From a virus: a stretch of DNA of 47,769 bases. Location: positions 1 through 47,769 of IMG/VR virus record IMGVR_UViG_3300025806_000043. One strand, written 5' to 3'. Under the pieces are notes generated by a model. That model searched no databases. It saw only the letters and a list, made by a program, of their open reading frames with translations, and was not told where the DNA came from. Positions 1-8,346 of the stretch are shown here, piece by piece (positions within the stretch are counted from its first letter, which is position 1; every line of letters begins with the position of its first letter). The translations under genes and the position numbers were made by a program.

Positions 1-10
1 TACCCAAAAA

Positions 11-19
11 TGTTATTAT
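11..19 (+). promoter_or_regulatory. possible extended -10 promoter element upstream of first gene
   Basis: A TGn element followed by TATTAT (14-19) lies about 38 bases before the first start codon. This resembles an extended -10 promoter. Any -35 box would fall outside the window, so this is weak. Confidence 0.2.
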
Positions 20-56
20 AGTGTAAAAAAATTTTAGCGCTGTATGGAGAACGGTC

Positions 57-1850
57 ATGGGTATCTTTGAAGACTACGCCAGAAAGAAGGACGCTGAGCG
101 TCAGGAGATGCGCCAGAGCGCCTCGGACTACTTTCTTGATAACGAAGGAACAGGTCTTACTGATGCCGCAGCCCGTGCGGTAGGCGATGCCGTATCCGGT
201 GTGCCCGGCATGTTTGATGCTGTAGGAAACTTTGTCGGTGAGACCTACGATACGGGCGGTACTAATATATCAGATGCCGCGATGGCCCTATATAACAATC
301 CTGAGTTAAGAAATAAACTATCCATAAATAGCATGGTTAGGGATACTACGGAAGCGATGGGTAGAGCCTATGAGAATGAATACCCCAACACTGTAGAGGG
401 TAGTGACGAGCGGTATGCTGACTACCTAGCTTCTTTGGGCGTATTTTCAGGCGGCGCTCTTGCAGGAACGAAGGTCTTAGGTGATGTGGTGGGGGCGGTA
501 AACAAGGGCACCCCGGGCAATCTAGAAGATATATTACAGAACGAGAGTAGGCGGGAGTTTGGACAAAACTCCGCCGCTGCAGCATTAACTGCGGCGGTAG
601 CTCCAAGTCTGCTGGGTAACTTCGCCAAGAAAGCAGCAGTAGGAACAGCAGCGGCAGGAGCAAGTCTCGGTGCATCGGTGGCGCGACTAAAAGGGCTGAG
701 TGATAAGTTTGAGAAGACTCTTGATGACACTGCATATGATGGTCGTGGTAACTTCGCTGATGATATGGAAGACTATCATCTGAATATGTATAACGCTGAA
801 CTAATGGAAGAACGTAAGGTAGCTCTTAGCGAGATAATAGAAGACTTCGGCGCAAACAACGGCGCTAACCTACCTAACTTGTCAAACGAAGACTTAATGA
901 GCCTAGATGAGCAGATGCGCTACATAGACTACGATTATCTGGGGAACAGAGTTAGTGACTCTGACATGGATATAGAGGGGAAGCCTATGATGATAGACCC
1001 TTCAAGCAATCCACAGCTTGCAGAACTCAGAGCATTAATAGCTAAAGAGAAAGATCGTAGGGGTATAGAAGGCGTTGATATAGGAAGCCTGCTTGGTCCT
1101 AGCATGAAGATGACCGGTAATGGGCAGGGGGAGTTTGACCTTACACCATCAATAGCTGAAGAACTAAAAGCACTGAATAATCGAGCGGCTTTGGGGGAAC
1201 GTAGTAAACTTGAAGAACGATTAAGGTCTGATGGAGAAAATCCTGTAGATATACGGAGAAGGCTAGAACTCTTCGATAGGCAAAAGGGGTTAAACCAAAG
1301 CACTGTGGTAAATCGGGAAGAGGCGGGATACCCACCATCCAAAATTACAGACTATAATCATAAGCCCGAGGCACCGTTTGCTGTACGACAAACAGGCGAG
1401 TCTCAAGTACAAGATATGATACAGTCAGGGGTTGTTCGTGTACCTAACGTACCGGGTGGGTCTAGGGGGAAGAAAAAGTCGTGGGAGCGGAACCCTAACC
1501 AATCCCTTGAAAACTTTTGGCCCCCGGGTGTAGACGAGTATGGCGCACCTACAGGTAAACCGTTTAATAGGTCAGTCTATTTTGGTAATTCAGCAGAAGC
1601 TGGCGCGAGCAAGTTTGCAACGCCGGGTGATTCAAACAAGAACATAACAATTATCGCAGACGGTAAGGTGTTAGAGTCCTATTCGGGTCAAAGTGAGACA
1701 ATACCTATAGATGCACTTCAACATGTCTGGCACACACGAAAAAACGGTACTGTGGTAGACATACTGCCCGATATACTAGAAGCTAACAAAACAGGTAATC
1801 CTATAAAGTTCGCTGGTGGGGGTCTGGCTACACTTTCTAGGAGAAGATAA
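57..1850 (+). CDS. Hypothetical virion-region protein with Ala-rich segment and C-terminal A-x-G-G motif
   Basis: 597 residues; function not recognised. The start is ATG preceded by GGAGAACGGTC, a good ribosome-binding site. Residues about 165-215 are rich in Ala and Gly and weakly hydrophobic, a pattern seen in phage proteins that contact membranes. The middle (about 215-420) is charged and probably helical. The last about 150 residues look like a separate compact domain (AVRQTGESQVQDMIQSGVVR, then FWPPG, VYFGNS and HVWHTRKNGTVVDIL). Its layout loosely recalls ADP-ribosyltransferase-like or toxin-type folds, but I cannot assign it. The tail holds FAGGGLA just before an SRRR end, a motif shared with three other proteins here. 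It sits directly upstream of the packaging genes, so it is probably an ejected or virion-associated protein. Confidence 0.6.
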   Translation: MGIFEDYARKKDAERQEMRQSASDYFLDNEGTGLTDAAARAVGDAVSGVPGMFDAVGNFVGETYDTGGTNISDAAMALYNNPELRNKLSINSMVRDTTEAMGRAYENEYPNTVEGSDERYADYLASLGVFSGGALAGTKVLGDVVGAVNKGTPGNLEDILQNESRREFGQNSAAAALTAAVAPSLLGNFAKKAAVGTAAAGASLGASVARLKGLSDKFEKTLDDTAYDGRGNFADDMEDYHLNMYNAELMEERKVALSEIIEDFGANNGANLPNLSNEDLMSLDEQMRYIDYDYLGNRVSDSDMDIEGKPMMIDPSSNPQLAELRALIAKEKDRRGIEGVDIGSLLGPSMKMTGNGQGEFDLTPSIAEELKALNNRAALGERSKLEERLRSDGENPVDIRRRLELFDRQKGLNQSTVVNREEAGYPPSKITDYNHKPEAPFAVRQTGESQVQDMIQSGVVRVPNVPGGSRGKKKSWERNPNQSLENFWPPGVDEYGAPTGKPFNRSVYFGNSAEAGASKFATPGDSNKNITIIADGKVLESYSGQSETIPIDALQHVWHTRKNGTVVDILPDILEANKTGNPIKFAGGGLATLSRRR

Positions 1851-1871
1851 TACGTGTTGGAGGACACCGCT

Positions 1872-2024
1872 ATGGACTTAGATAAGATTATAGACTTCCC
1901 CGTGCTGTCTGAACTGGATCGGCAGTTTCTTGAACTAGAGAAACAGCAAGAGCTGATACGCGAGCAGACAAAGCGCATAGAAGATGATAAGCTGGCTAAG
2001 TTTATAGAGGACTTATACAAGTGA
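1872..2024 (+). CDS. Small coiled-coil protein upstream of terminase
   Basis: 50 residues, beginning MDLDKIIDFPVLSELDRQFL and ending FIEDLYK. A TTGGAGGA ribosome-binding site lies eight bases before the ATG. It is almost entirely charged heptad-like helix (LELEKQQELIREQTKRIEDD). Its TGA overlaps the GTG of the next gene (GTGA), suggesting translational coupling to the putative small terminase. Function unknown; its place suggests a packaging accessory. Confidence 0.6.
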   Translation: MDLDKIIDFPVLSELDRQFLELEKQQELIREQTKRIEDDKLAKFIEDLYK

Positions 2025-2635
2025 CCATAACTGTAGAACCAGAGGTAGGTATCCCTCTGCCCGATTCAGCGACAAAGATTAAGTTGGCCGATAGAATATC
2101 TGCCGCTGCAGAAACATCCAAGCTGCTTGCATCACATGGGCTAGATATACAGGTCACGGCAGAGGACAAAGACAACGCTGCCAAGATAGCCACCGCGTTT
2201 GCTGCGGACCCTATCATGACTACGAAGAAGGCCACGCCGAAAAGAACGGCGGCGCTGACGCCTGCTACGTTGCTTTTAACTGATCGAATCCTTAAAGATT
2301 TTGGTCATTCAGTCGTTAAGAGTAGTACCCAGATAAGACACCTAGTCACAAACAAGCTAATCGAAGAGACTGAGAACCCAGACGCACGGATACGTATACG
2401 CGCACTAGAACTACTAGGTAAGGTCTCAGACGTGGGGCTGTTTGCCGAGAAAGCCGAAGTAACTGTCACTCACCAGACTACAGATGATATCAGAGATAGA
2501 CTGCGGGATAAGTTAACTAAACTCGTAGATGTTACGCCAGATGATGTAGAAGATGCCGAGATCATAGACGCCACACCTGTCGATAATACGCCCATAGACA
2601 TAGACGCCGAGCTAGGGTTAGACGATGAAGGATAA
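2021..2635 (+). CDS. terS: Putative terminase small subunit
   Basis: 204 residues from a GTG start coupled to the preceding stop codon. It lies immediately upstream of, and overlaps by 11 bases, the large terminase gene, the usual place for the DNA-recognition subunit. The central part (about 75-165) is helical and contains the run RIRALELLGKVSDVGLFAEK followed by QTTDDIRDRLRDKL. I associate this pattern with small-terminase-like proteins of marine phages. The C-terminal 35 residues are very acidic (DDVEDAEIID, then ELGLDDEG) and could contact the large subunit. The role rests on gene order and the central motif; there is no clear HTH that I can read. Confidence 0.6.
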   Translation: MTITVEPEVGIPLPDSATKIKLADRISAAAETSKLLASHGLDIQVTAEDKDNAAKIATAFAADPIMTTKKATPKRTAALTPATLLLTDRILKDFGHSVVKSSTQIRHLVTNKLIEETENPDARIRIRALELLGKVSDVGLFAEKAEVTVTHQTTDDIRDRLRDKLTKLVDVTPDDVEDAEIIDATPVDNTPIDIDAELGLDDEG

Positions 2636-4169
2636 TGTGGGCTTCTCCGAGGAAGAAGTTCAGCATATGCTGGACAATTTGGACAGCTTCTCAGACGAAG
2701 AAATAGCCGAGATAGACAAGCTAGTAGAAGAGTTAGGTATACGTAAGCGCAACAAGACCGCCTACGATGACCTGATAGAGTTCTGTAAACGGATGCAAGA
2801 TGACTACATAGTAGGGCGTCATCACCGTATTCTTGCTGATCTGCTGATGGCTATTGAGGCGGGTGATGAGGATCGTATCTGCGTCAACATACCTCCACGT
2901 CACGGCAAGTCTCAGTTAGTATCTATATTTTTCCCTGCGTGGTTCTTAGGACGTAATCCTAATAAGAAGGTTATGATGGTGTCACACACCACTGACCTAG
3001 CTGTGGACTTTGGACGTAAGGTACGTAACCTTATCTCCCTAGATGACTACAAAGAGATATTCCCTACAGTTAAGCTAGCGGTAGATAGTAAGTCTGCGGG
3101 GCGTTGGAATACGAATTTCGGTGGTGAGTATTATGCGTGTGGTGTTGGTTCTGCTCTTGCTGGTCGGGGCGCTGACCTCCTGCTCATTGACGATCCCCAC
3201 TCAGAACAAGATGTTATCAACGGCAACTTCTCCGTGTTTGAGAGAGCATACGAGTGGTATACCTTTGGTGCGCGTACTCGTCTTATGCCGGGTGGTCGAG
3301 TAGCTATCATACAGACGCGCTGGCACATGGATGACCTGACAGGTCGTGTGACTTCTGATATGGTGAAGAACGAGAAGTCAGATCAGTTTGAGATTATAGA
3401 GTTTCCCGCCATCTTAGACTCTGAAGATGATGACGGTAAGCCCATACAGAAACCGCTGTGGCCTGAGTTCTTTGACTTAGAGGCGCTGCTACGCACAAAG
3501 TCATCTATGCCCACGTTCCAGTGGAACGCACAGTATCAGCAGCAACCCACCGCAGAAGAAGCGTCTATCGTCAAACGTGAGTGGTGGCGCATATGGGCAG
3601 ACGATGATCCGCCCGACTGTGAGTACATTATAATGTCGCTTGATGCCGCAGCCGAGAAACATAACCGCGCTGACTATACATCACTCACAACATGGGGTGT
3701 GTTCTTCAACGAAGAAGAGGAGATGCACAACCTCATCCTGTTGAACGCTATAAAAGAGCGTATGGAGTTCCCAGAGCTAAAAGAGTTGGCTGTACAAGAA
3801 TATCATGATTGGGAACCTGACGCGTTTATCGTGGAGAAAAAGTCATCGGGGTCAGCCTTGTATCAAGAGATGAGACGTATGGACCTGCCTGTGCAGGAGT
3901 ACACACCGCACCGTGGGTCGGGTGATAAGATGGCACGTCTCAACTCTGTGGCTGACATAATACGGTCAGAACTGTGTTGGGTTCCGCCAAAACGCTGGGC
4001 AGAAGAGTTGGTAGAAGAAATAGCTGGGTTTCCGTTTATGTCTAACGATGACCAAGTTGACTCTACAGTTATGGCCCTGTTGCGTTTTAGGCAGGGTGGG
4101 TTCATACGACTACCTACTGATGTGTGGGATGACGAGCCTGATATACCTCAAAGAGCGGACTATTATTAA
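2625..4169 (+). CDS. terL: Terminase large subunit (packaging ATPase/nuclease)
   Basis: 514 residues, the usual size for the family. This is the motor that pumps DNA into the prohead and cuts the concatemer. The ATPase domain has a Walker A-type loop PPRHGKS (about 90-96) and a Walker B LLLIDD (about 185-190), followed by PHSEQD. The C-terminal RNase H-fold nuclease shows its first acidic residue in MSLDAAAEKHNRADYTS (Asp about 340), a FIVEKKSSG segment and the closing DDQVDS motif. The first 40 residues are an acidic helical extension. ATG 2625 overlaps the upstream gene by 11 bases, consistent with coupling. No nuclease or ATPase residue looks lost. Confidence 0.95.
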   Translation: MKDNVGFSEEEVQHMLDNLDSFSDEEIAEIDKLVEELGIRKRNKTAYDDLIEFCKRMQDDYIVGRHHRILADLLMAIEAGDEDRICVNIPPRHGKSQLVSIFFPAWFLGRNPNKKVMMVSHTTDLAVDFGRKVRNLISLDDYKEIFPTVKLAVDSKSAGRWNTNFGGEYYACGVGSALAGRGADLLLIDDPHSEQDVINGNFSVFERAYEWYTFGARTRLMPGGRVAIIQTRWHMDDLTGRVTSDMVKNEKSDQFEIIEFPAILDSEDDDGKPIQKPLWPEFFDLEALLRTKSSMPTFQWNAQYQQQPTAEEASIVKREWWRIWADDDPPDCEYIIMSLDAAAEKHNRADYTSLTTWGVFFNEEEEMHNLILLNAIKERMEFPELKELAVQEYHDWEPDAFIVEKKSSGSALYQEMRRMDLPVQEYTPHRGSGDKMARLNSVADIIRSELCWVPPKRWAEELVEEIAGFPFMSNDDQVDSTVMALLRFRQGGFIRLPTDVWDDEPDIPQRADYY

Positions 4170-4204
4170 CGTGCTAGCTTTATCACGTAGGTTTTGGTAT
4201 CACG

Positions 4205-4263
4205 CCTATAGGACGCTGGCCGCGTCCCGTGGGGGTGTTCTGGGTTTCCTCCCAACCTATAGG
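4205..4263 (+). other. Structured leader: paired CCTATAGG boxes enclosing a GGACGC/GCGTCC hairpin
   Basis: The palindrome CCTATAGG occurs at 4205-4212 and again at 4256-4263, so the two copies can pair with each other. Inside lies a perfect 6-bp stem, GGACGC (4211-4216) with GCGTCC (4222-4227), around a TGGCC loop. It partly overlaps the first box, so the two structures may compete. There is no U-tract, so it is not a standard terminator. It occupies the only sizeable gap between terminase and portal and may be a leader, attenuator or operator. Confidence 0.35.
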
Positions 4264-4274
4264 GCACCCTCACA

Positions 4275-4303
4275 TCGACAAAGATATATTTATTTGCTAG
4301 AAT
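4275..4303 (+). promoter_or_regulatory. Putative sigma70-type promoter for the portal/capsid operon
   Basis: A -35-like TCGACA (4275-4280), a 17-base AT-rich spacer and a -10-like TAGAAT (4298-4303) lie 30 bases before the portal ATG. Each box matches consensus at five of six positions. Its place in the terminase-portal gap suits a late head-gene promoter read by host RNA polymerase. A start a few bases downstream would leave a short leader. Confidence 0.5.
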
Positions 4304-4333
4304 TACAAAAGAAACACCGTAGCGAGGCCCGAC

Positions 4334-6775
4334 ATGGCGATTGAAAAGATGATGACTCCCAATGAGGTTGAGTTATTAGGCGAAGGTCCAGACTTGGAAG
4401 TAGAAGTTATGGCCGACGCTGATAGCGCAGTTGAAGTCGAGATGGATGATGGGTCTGTAGTTATAAACTTTGGAAGTCCCGGACTTGATGATGACCTTGA
4501 TGCAGCTATGGCAGATCACAATGCGAATCTAGCCGAGGGTATTGAGGACGCGATGTTGGAGAGCATGGCGTCTGAGTTAGTTGAAGACTTCGATAATGAC
4601 CGTGCGTCACGCAAAGAATGGGCTACATCATACATAAATGGCCTAGACTTGCTGGGTATGAAGATTGAGGACCGTTCACAGCCTTGGCAGGGGGCCTCTG
4701 GGGTGTATCACCCTATGCTCACCGAGGCTGTAGTACGGTTCCAAGCGCAGGCTATGAGTGAACTTATGCCTGCATCCGGTCCTGTTAAGTCAAAAATCGT
4801 CGGTAAGATGACACCTGAGAAATTTAAACAATCTCAACGTGTAGAAACAGAACTTAACTATCTTATAACGGAAGAAATGCCCGATTATCGGAACGAAATG
4901 GAGCAAATGCTGTTCAAACTTCCGTTGGCTGGCTCCGCATTTAAGAAAATTTACTATGATCCAATCTTAGAACGCCCTGTGTCTGTGTTCGTACCTGCTG
5001 AAGACTTCGTAGCGTCCTACGGTGCGTCTAACCTACGTACTTGTCCGCGCTACACACACGTTATGAAGAAAACTTACGAAGAAATTCGCGCATTGCAGGT
5101 AAATGGGTTCTACGCAGACGTGGAACTACCGGAACCAACGCGTGATATTACGGACATTGAAGAAAAATACAACGAAATGGACGGGACAGAGCCTGTTTAT
5201 AGCGATGACCCACGCCACACACTGCTAGAAATGCACGTAGATATCATACTACCCGAGCCATTTGACGATCCTGACGGTTTGGCACTTCCATTTGTGATTA
5301 CTATGGACAAATCTTCGCGTACAATCCTAGCAATACGCAGAAATTGGTACGAAGAGGACAAAAAGAGGCGGAAACGCAGCCATTTTGTACATTATCCATA
5401 CCTGCCGGGGATGGGATTTTATGGGACAGGCTTAATTCACACTATAGGTGGGCTGGCAAAGTCCGCCACGTCTATTATGCGGCAGCTTATCGACGCTGGG
5501 ACGCTATCTAACCTGCCAGCAGGGTTAAAATCGCGTGGTATGCGGATAAAAGGGGACAATACGCCTCTAATGCCCGGAGAATTTAGGGATGTTGACATTC
5601 CGGGTGGAGCGATCAAGGATTCTATTACTTTCCTACCGTACAAAGAGCCGTCACAGGTGCTGTATACCCTTTTAAACAACGTGGTTGAGGAAGGACGGCG
5701 CATTGGCTCTGTAGGGGACATGCAGGTAGGGGATATGAACGCACAGGCTCCTGTAGGCACCACATTGGCGCTTATGGAACGGTCTATGAAGGTTATGTCG
5801 GGCGTACAGGCGCGTCTACATGCAGCTATGAAGGAAGAACTACGCATCCTAGCGCGTATTGTGCATGATTATATGCCGTCTGAGTACGCATATGAGATGG
5901 ACGAGCCTGCGGACCGCACTGCAGACTTTGATGGACGCGTAGACGTAGTACCCGTGTCTGATCCTAATGCCGCTACTATGGCGCAGCGTATTATGCAGTA
6001 CCAAGCAGCCTTACAAATGTCGCAGCAGGCACCACAGTTGTATGATCTAGGCAAACTACACCGTCAAATGCTTGAGGTTCTGGGTATTCCAGATGCAGAA
6101 GACATTATAAAACTGCCTGATGATATCAAACCTGCTGATCCTGTGTCTGAGAATATGTCGATAATGAAGCAAGAGCCTGTAAAAGCGTTTTCGTATCAAG
6201 ATCACGAAGCACATATTATGACCCACATGGCGGCGCTACAAGACCCCAAGATACAGCAGATTGTAGGTCAGTCGCCGTTTGCAGGAGCCATACAAGCTGC
6301 TATGCAGTCTCACGTCACAGAACACATAGCACTACAGTACCGCAAAGAGATCGAAGCACAGCTAGGCACAGAGCTGCCTAATCAGGATGAGCCACTACCA
6401 GAGTCTGTAGAGCTTGAACTGTCTAAGGTAGTCGCACAGGCGGCAGGACAGCTACTCAAGAAGGATCAGGCCGAGGTAGCCGCTGAAGAGAACGCCAAAC
6501 AACAGGCAGACCCCCTGACGCAGCTACAGCAGCGCGAGATGGCTATTAAAGAGCAGGAACTGCAGCACAAGATGCAGATGGATCAGGCCAAGCTACAGCT
6601 TGATATGGAGAATAAACGGGCGAATGTTGGTCTTCAAGAGGGTCGTATGGAAGCTGACAATGCTAAAGCAGCGGCTGGTATACAATTAAAAGTAGCTGAG
6701 TTGCAGACAAAAGAAGATACTGAAGCTATTAAACTAGCTATGGAAGCAGCTAGAGATATAAACGATAGGGACTAA
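4334..6775 (+). CDS. Portal protein (P22-type)
   Basis: 813 residues, slightly longer than P22 gp1 (725). It would form the dodecameric ring through which DNA enters and leaves the head. The segment RSQPWQGASGVYHPMLTEAV (about 115-135) and the following RFQAQAMSELMP are characteristic of large podoviral portals, as is LPLAGSAFKKIYYDP about 70 residues later. The first 70 residues are very acidic. The last about 90 residues are Gln/Lys-rich coiled coil (QLQQREMAIKEQELQHKMQM), matching the extended C-terminal barrel helices of P22-like portals. It follows a putative promoter and sits right after the large terminase, as expected. Confidence 0.9.
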   Translation: MAIEKMMTPNEVELLGEGPDLEVEVMADADSAVEVEMDDGSVVINFGSPGLDDDLDAAMADHNANLAEGIEDAMLESMASELVEDFDNDRASRKEWATSYINGLDLLGMKIEDRSQPWQGASGVYHPMLTEAVVRFQAQAMSELMPASGPVKSKIVGKMTPEKFKQSQRVETELNYLITEEMPDYRNEMEQMLFKLPLAGSAFKKIYYDPILERPVSVFVPAEDFVASYGASNLRTCPRYTHVMKKTYEEIRALQVNGFYADVELPEPTRDITDIEEKYNEMDGTEPVYSDDPRHTLLEMHVDIILPEPFDDPDGLALPFVITMDKSSRTILAIRRNWYEEDKKRRKRSHFVHYPYLPGMGFYGTGLIHTIGGLAKSATSIMRQLIDAGTLSNLPAGLKSRGMRIKGDNTPLMPGEFRDVDIPGGAIKDSITFLPYKEPSQVLYTLLNNVVEEGRRIGSVGDMQVGDMNAQAPVGTTLALMERSMKVMSGVQARLHAAMKEELRILARIVHDYMPSEYAYEMDEPADRTADFDGRVDVVPVSDPNAATMAQRIMQYQAALQMSQQAPQLYDLGKLHRQMLEVLGIPDAEDIIKLPDDIKPADPVSENMSIMKQEPVKAFSYQDHEAHIMTHMAALQDPKIQQIVGQSPFAGAIQAAMQSHVTEHIALQYRKEIEAQLGTELPNQDEPLPESVELELSKVVAQAAGQLLKKDQAEVAAEENAKQQADPLTQLQQREMAIKEQELQHKMQMDQAKLQLDMENKRANVGLQEGRMEADNAKAAAGIQLKVAELQTKEDTEAIKLAMEAARDINDRD

Positions 6776-6778
6776 TAC

Positions 6779-6967
6779 GTGGAGCAGAGCATATTCCTAA
6801 CGGTGCTGAACCGTGTAGAGGAACAACGCAGCGCAATACGTCACCATCTAGCAGGTGGTGGCGCTACAAATGACAGGGAATACTGGAAGTTTGTAGGTGA
6901 GTACGAGGCGTTAGGCAACATAGTTACAGAAATCAAAGAAGTTGAACAACGGTATATTGATACATAG
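6779..6967 (+). CDS. Small conserved-type protein after portal
   Basis: 62 residues from a GTG start at 6779, preceded by an AGGGA element about seven bases upstream and only three bases after the portal stop. It is helical and charged (VEEQRSAIRHHLAGGGATND, then YWKFVGEYEALGNIVTEIKE). Short helical proteins of this kind often follow portal genes in marine phages. Function is not recognised; a head-assembly accessory is plausible. Confidence 0.6.
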   Translation: MEQSIFLTVLNRVEEQRSAIRHHLAGGGATNDREYWKFVGEYEALGNIVTEIKEVEQRYIDT

Positions 6968-6992
6968 AACTTTTAGTTGTATGGAAAAAATA

Positions 6993-7007
6993 CGTGGATG
7001 ATCCACG
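6993..7007 (+). other. Perfect palindromic hairpin CGTGGA-TGA-TCCACG
   Basis: A 6-bp perfect inverted repeat with a three-base loop sits in the 81-base gap before the GroES-like gene. No T-run follows, so it is not a terminator. It could be an operator-like site or an RNA element shaping translation of the co-chaperonin. Nothing else stands out in the gap except the ribosome-binding site TAGGAG just before 7049. Confidence 0.35.
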
Positions 7008-7048
7008 CTAGGGCGCTGTGAGCCTTTAATCACTGCTAGGAGACTAAA

Positions 7049-7417
7049 ATGTACGCGGCCAACAAAGTAGAAGATAGCGAACTGCAAGCTAAACTTCCCG
7101 AACCCAAAGGCTTTAAAGTCTTAATTGCAGTCCCAGAATTAGACGGAAAGACAGAAGGCGGTGTTATTATGCCTGATGCTCTTAAATCTATGGAAGAGAC
7201 TGCATCTATAATTGGGTTTGTTATAAAAACCGGACCCGAGGCTTACACAGACAAAGAACGGTTCCCCAGTGGACCTTACTGTGAGGAGGGGGATTTTGTA
7301 ATCTTCCGTTCTTACTCAGGCACTAGATTTAAGGTGATGGGTAAAGAGTTTCGTATTATCAACGATGACACTGTAGAAGCAGTGGTAGAAGACCCACGGG
7401 GGTATAGTAGAGCATGA
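7049..7417 (+). CDS. GroES-like co-chaperonin
   Basis: 122 residues, slightly longer than the usual 95-105. It would cap the host GroEL ring during folding of capsid proteins. The family pattern is visible: a core strand with GFKVLIAVPE, then the mobile-loop region KTEGGVIMPD, where GGVIM corresponds to the GroEL-binding hydrophobic tripeptide. This is followed by GFVIKTGPEAY, then GDFVIFRSYSGTRFKVMGKEF, and a C-terminal strand. No GroEL partner is seen, so it would act with the host ring, as T4 gp31 does. It sits between portal and scaffold and overlaps the scaffold gene by ATGA, placing it in the capsid-assembly operon. The ribosome-binding site TAGGAG is good. Confidence 0.85.
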   Translation: MYAANKVEDSELQAKLPEPKGFKVLIAVPELDGKTEGGVIMPDALKSMEETASIIGFVIKTGPEAYTDKERFPSGPYCEEGDFVIFRSYSGTRFKVMGKEFRIINDDTVEAVVEDPRGYSRA

Positions 7418-8346
7418 GTGGCGCAGAGCAAGCCGTAGAAGATACGGGCACCGTAGAAGTCAACATGGATTCGTCTGAAGACATTGTTGTAGAGGTTGAA
7501 GATGATACTCCTGAAGAGGACAAAGGCCGACCACGCCGAGCCAAAGGCGAAGAAGCTGATATCCCTGAAGATGATGACCTTGAAAAACATAGTGAGTCCG
7601 TACAAAAACGGATTAAAAAACTAAAGTTTGAGTTTCACGAAGAGCGTAGGCGCAAAGAAGAAGCAGAACGTGAACGCGAAGCTGCCGTGCAGTACGCACA
7701 AAATGCTAAGAGTGAAGCTGATAAGCTACGCAAAAACCTGTCTGAGGGTGAGGGCGTCCTCATTACACAGGCAAAAGCACGTAATGAGTCTGAGCTTTCG
7801 CAGGCAAAAGCAGCTTATAAACAGGCGTATGATGCGGGTGATTCTGACGCGGTTATTGAAGCGCAGTCAGCTATGGTTAAACTACAGACCGAAGCTGACC
7901 GCATTGAAAACTGGAAGCCCCGTTCTGCTGAAGCACCTAAACAACCTGCTCCTGCGCCTAGACCTCGCGCACCTGAACCTGATAAAAAGGCGCAAGAATG
8001 GGTATCCCGTAATCCTTGGTTTACTGAGGATAAGGCTATGGAGCGATATGCTATGCTTGTGCATCAGGAGCTAGTAGAAGAAGGAGTTGATTCTTCTTCC
8101 GATACATACTATAGTCGAATTGATGTTGCCATGAGGCAGCGTTATCCAGATAGGTTTGACGATGTTGAAGAGGACAGAAAACCGCAACGTCAGGCTGGCT
8201 CCGTGGTGGCCCCGAGTGGTAGAAATACTGCTACATCACGCAACACGGTTAAACTGACCTCCTCTGAGGCCGCTATCGCCAAGCGACTTGGAGTATCATT
8301 AAAAGACTACGCGGCGCAAAAACTGAAGGAACTGAACAATGGCTGA
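7414..8346 (+). CDS. Scaffolding protein
   Basis: 310 residues, coupled to the co-chaperonin by ATGA. Composition and position are typical of a scaffold: a very acidic N-terminus (EDIVVEVEDDTPEEDKG), a long central coiled coil (about 55-165, EFHEERRRKEEAEREREAAV), a Pro-rich linker (APKQPAPAPRPRAPEP) and a compact helical C-terminus that would bind the major capsid protein. The segment KKAQEWVSRNPWFTED is a motif I associate with phage scaffolds of this class. It lies upstream of the decoration and major capsid genes. I see no protease domain. Confidence 0.8.
   Translation: MSGAEQAVEDTGTVEVNMDSSEDIVVEVEDDTPEEDKGRPRRAKGEEADIPEDDDLEKHSESVQKRIKKLKFEFHEERRRKEEAEREREAAVQYAQNAKSEADKLRKNLSEGEGVLITQAKARNESELSQAKAAYKQAYDAGDSDAVIEAQSAMVKLQTEADRIENWKPRSAEAPKQPAPAPRPRAPEPDKKAQEWVSRNPWFTEDKAMERYAMLVHQELVEEGVDSSSDTYYSRIDVAMRQRYPDRFDDVEEDRKPQRQAGSVVAPSGRNTATSRNTVKLTSSEAAIAKRLGVSLKDYAAQKLKELNNG

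Noticed and set aside
4170-4333. T7-like phage promoter or tRNA in the terminase-portal gap (CCTATAGG boxes, GGGTTTCCTCCC)
   Set aside because: The boxes lack the rest of a T7-type promoter, no single-subunit RNA polymerase gene is visible, and the stems do not form a cloverleaf with a usable anticodon arm.
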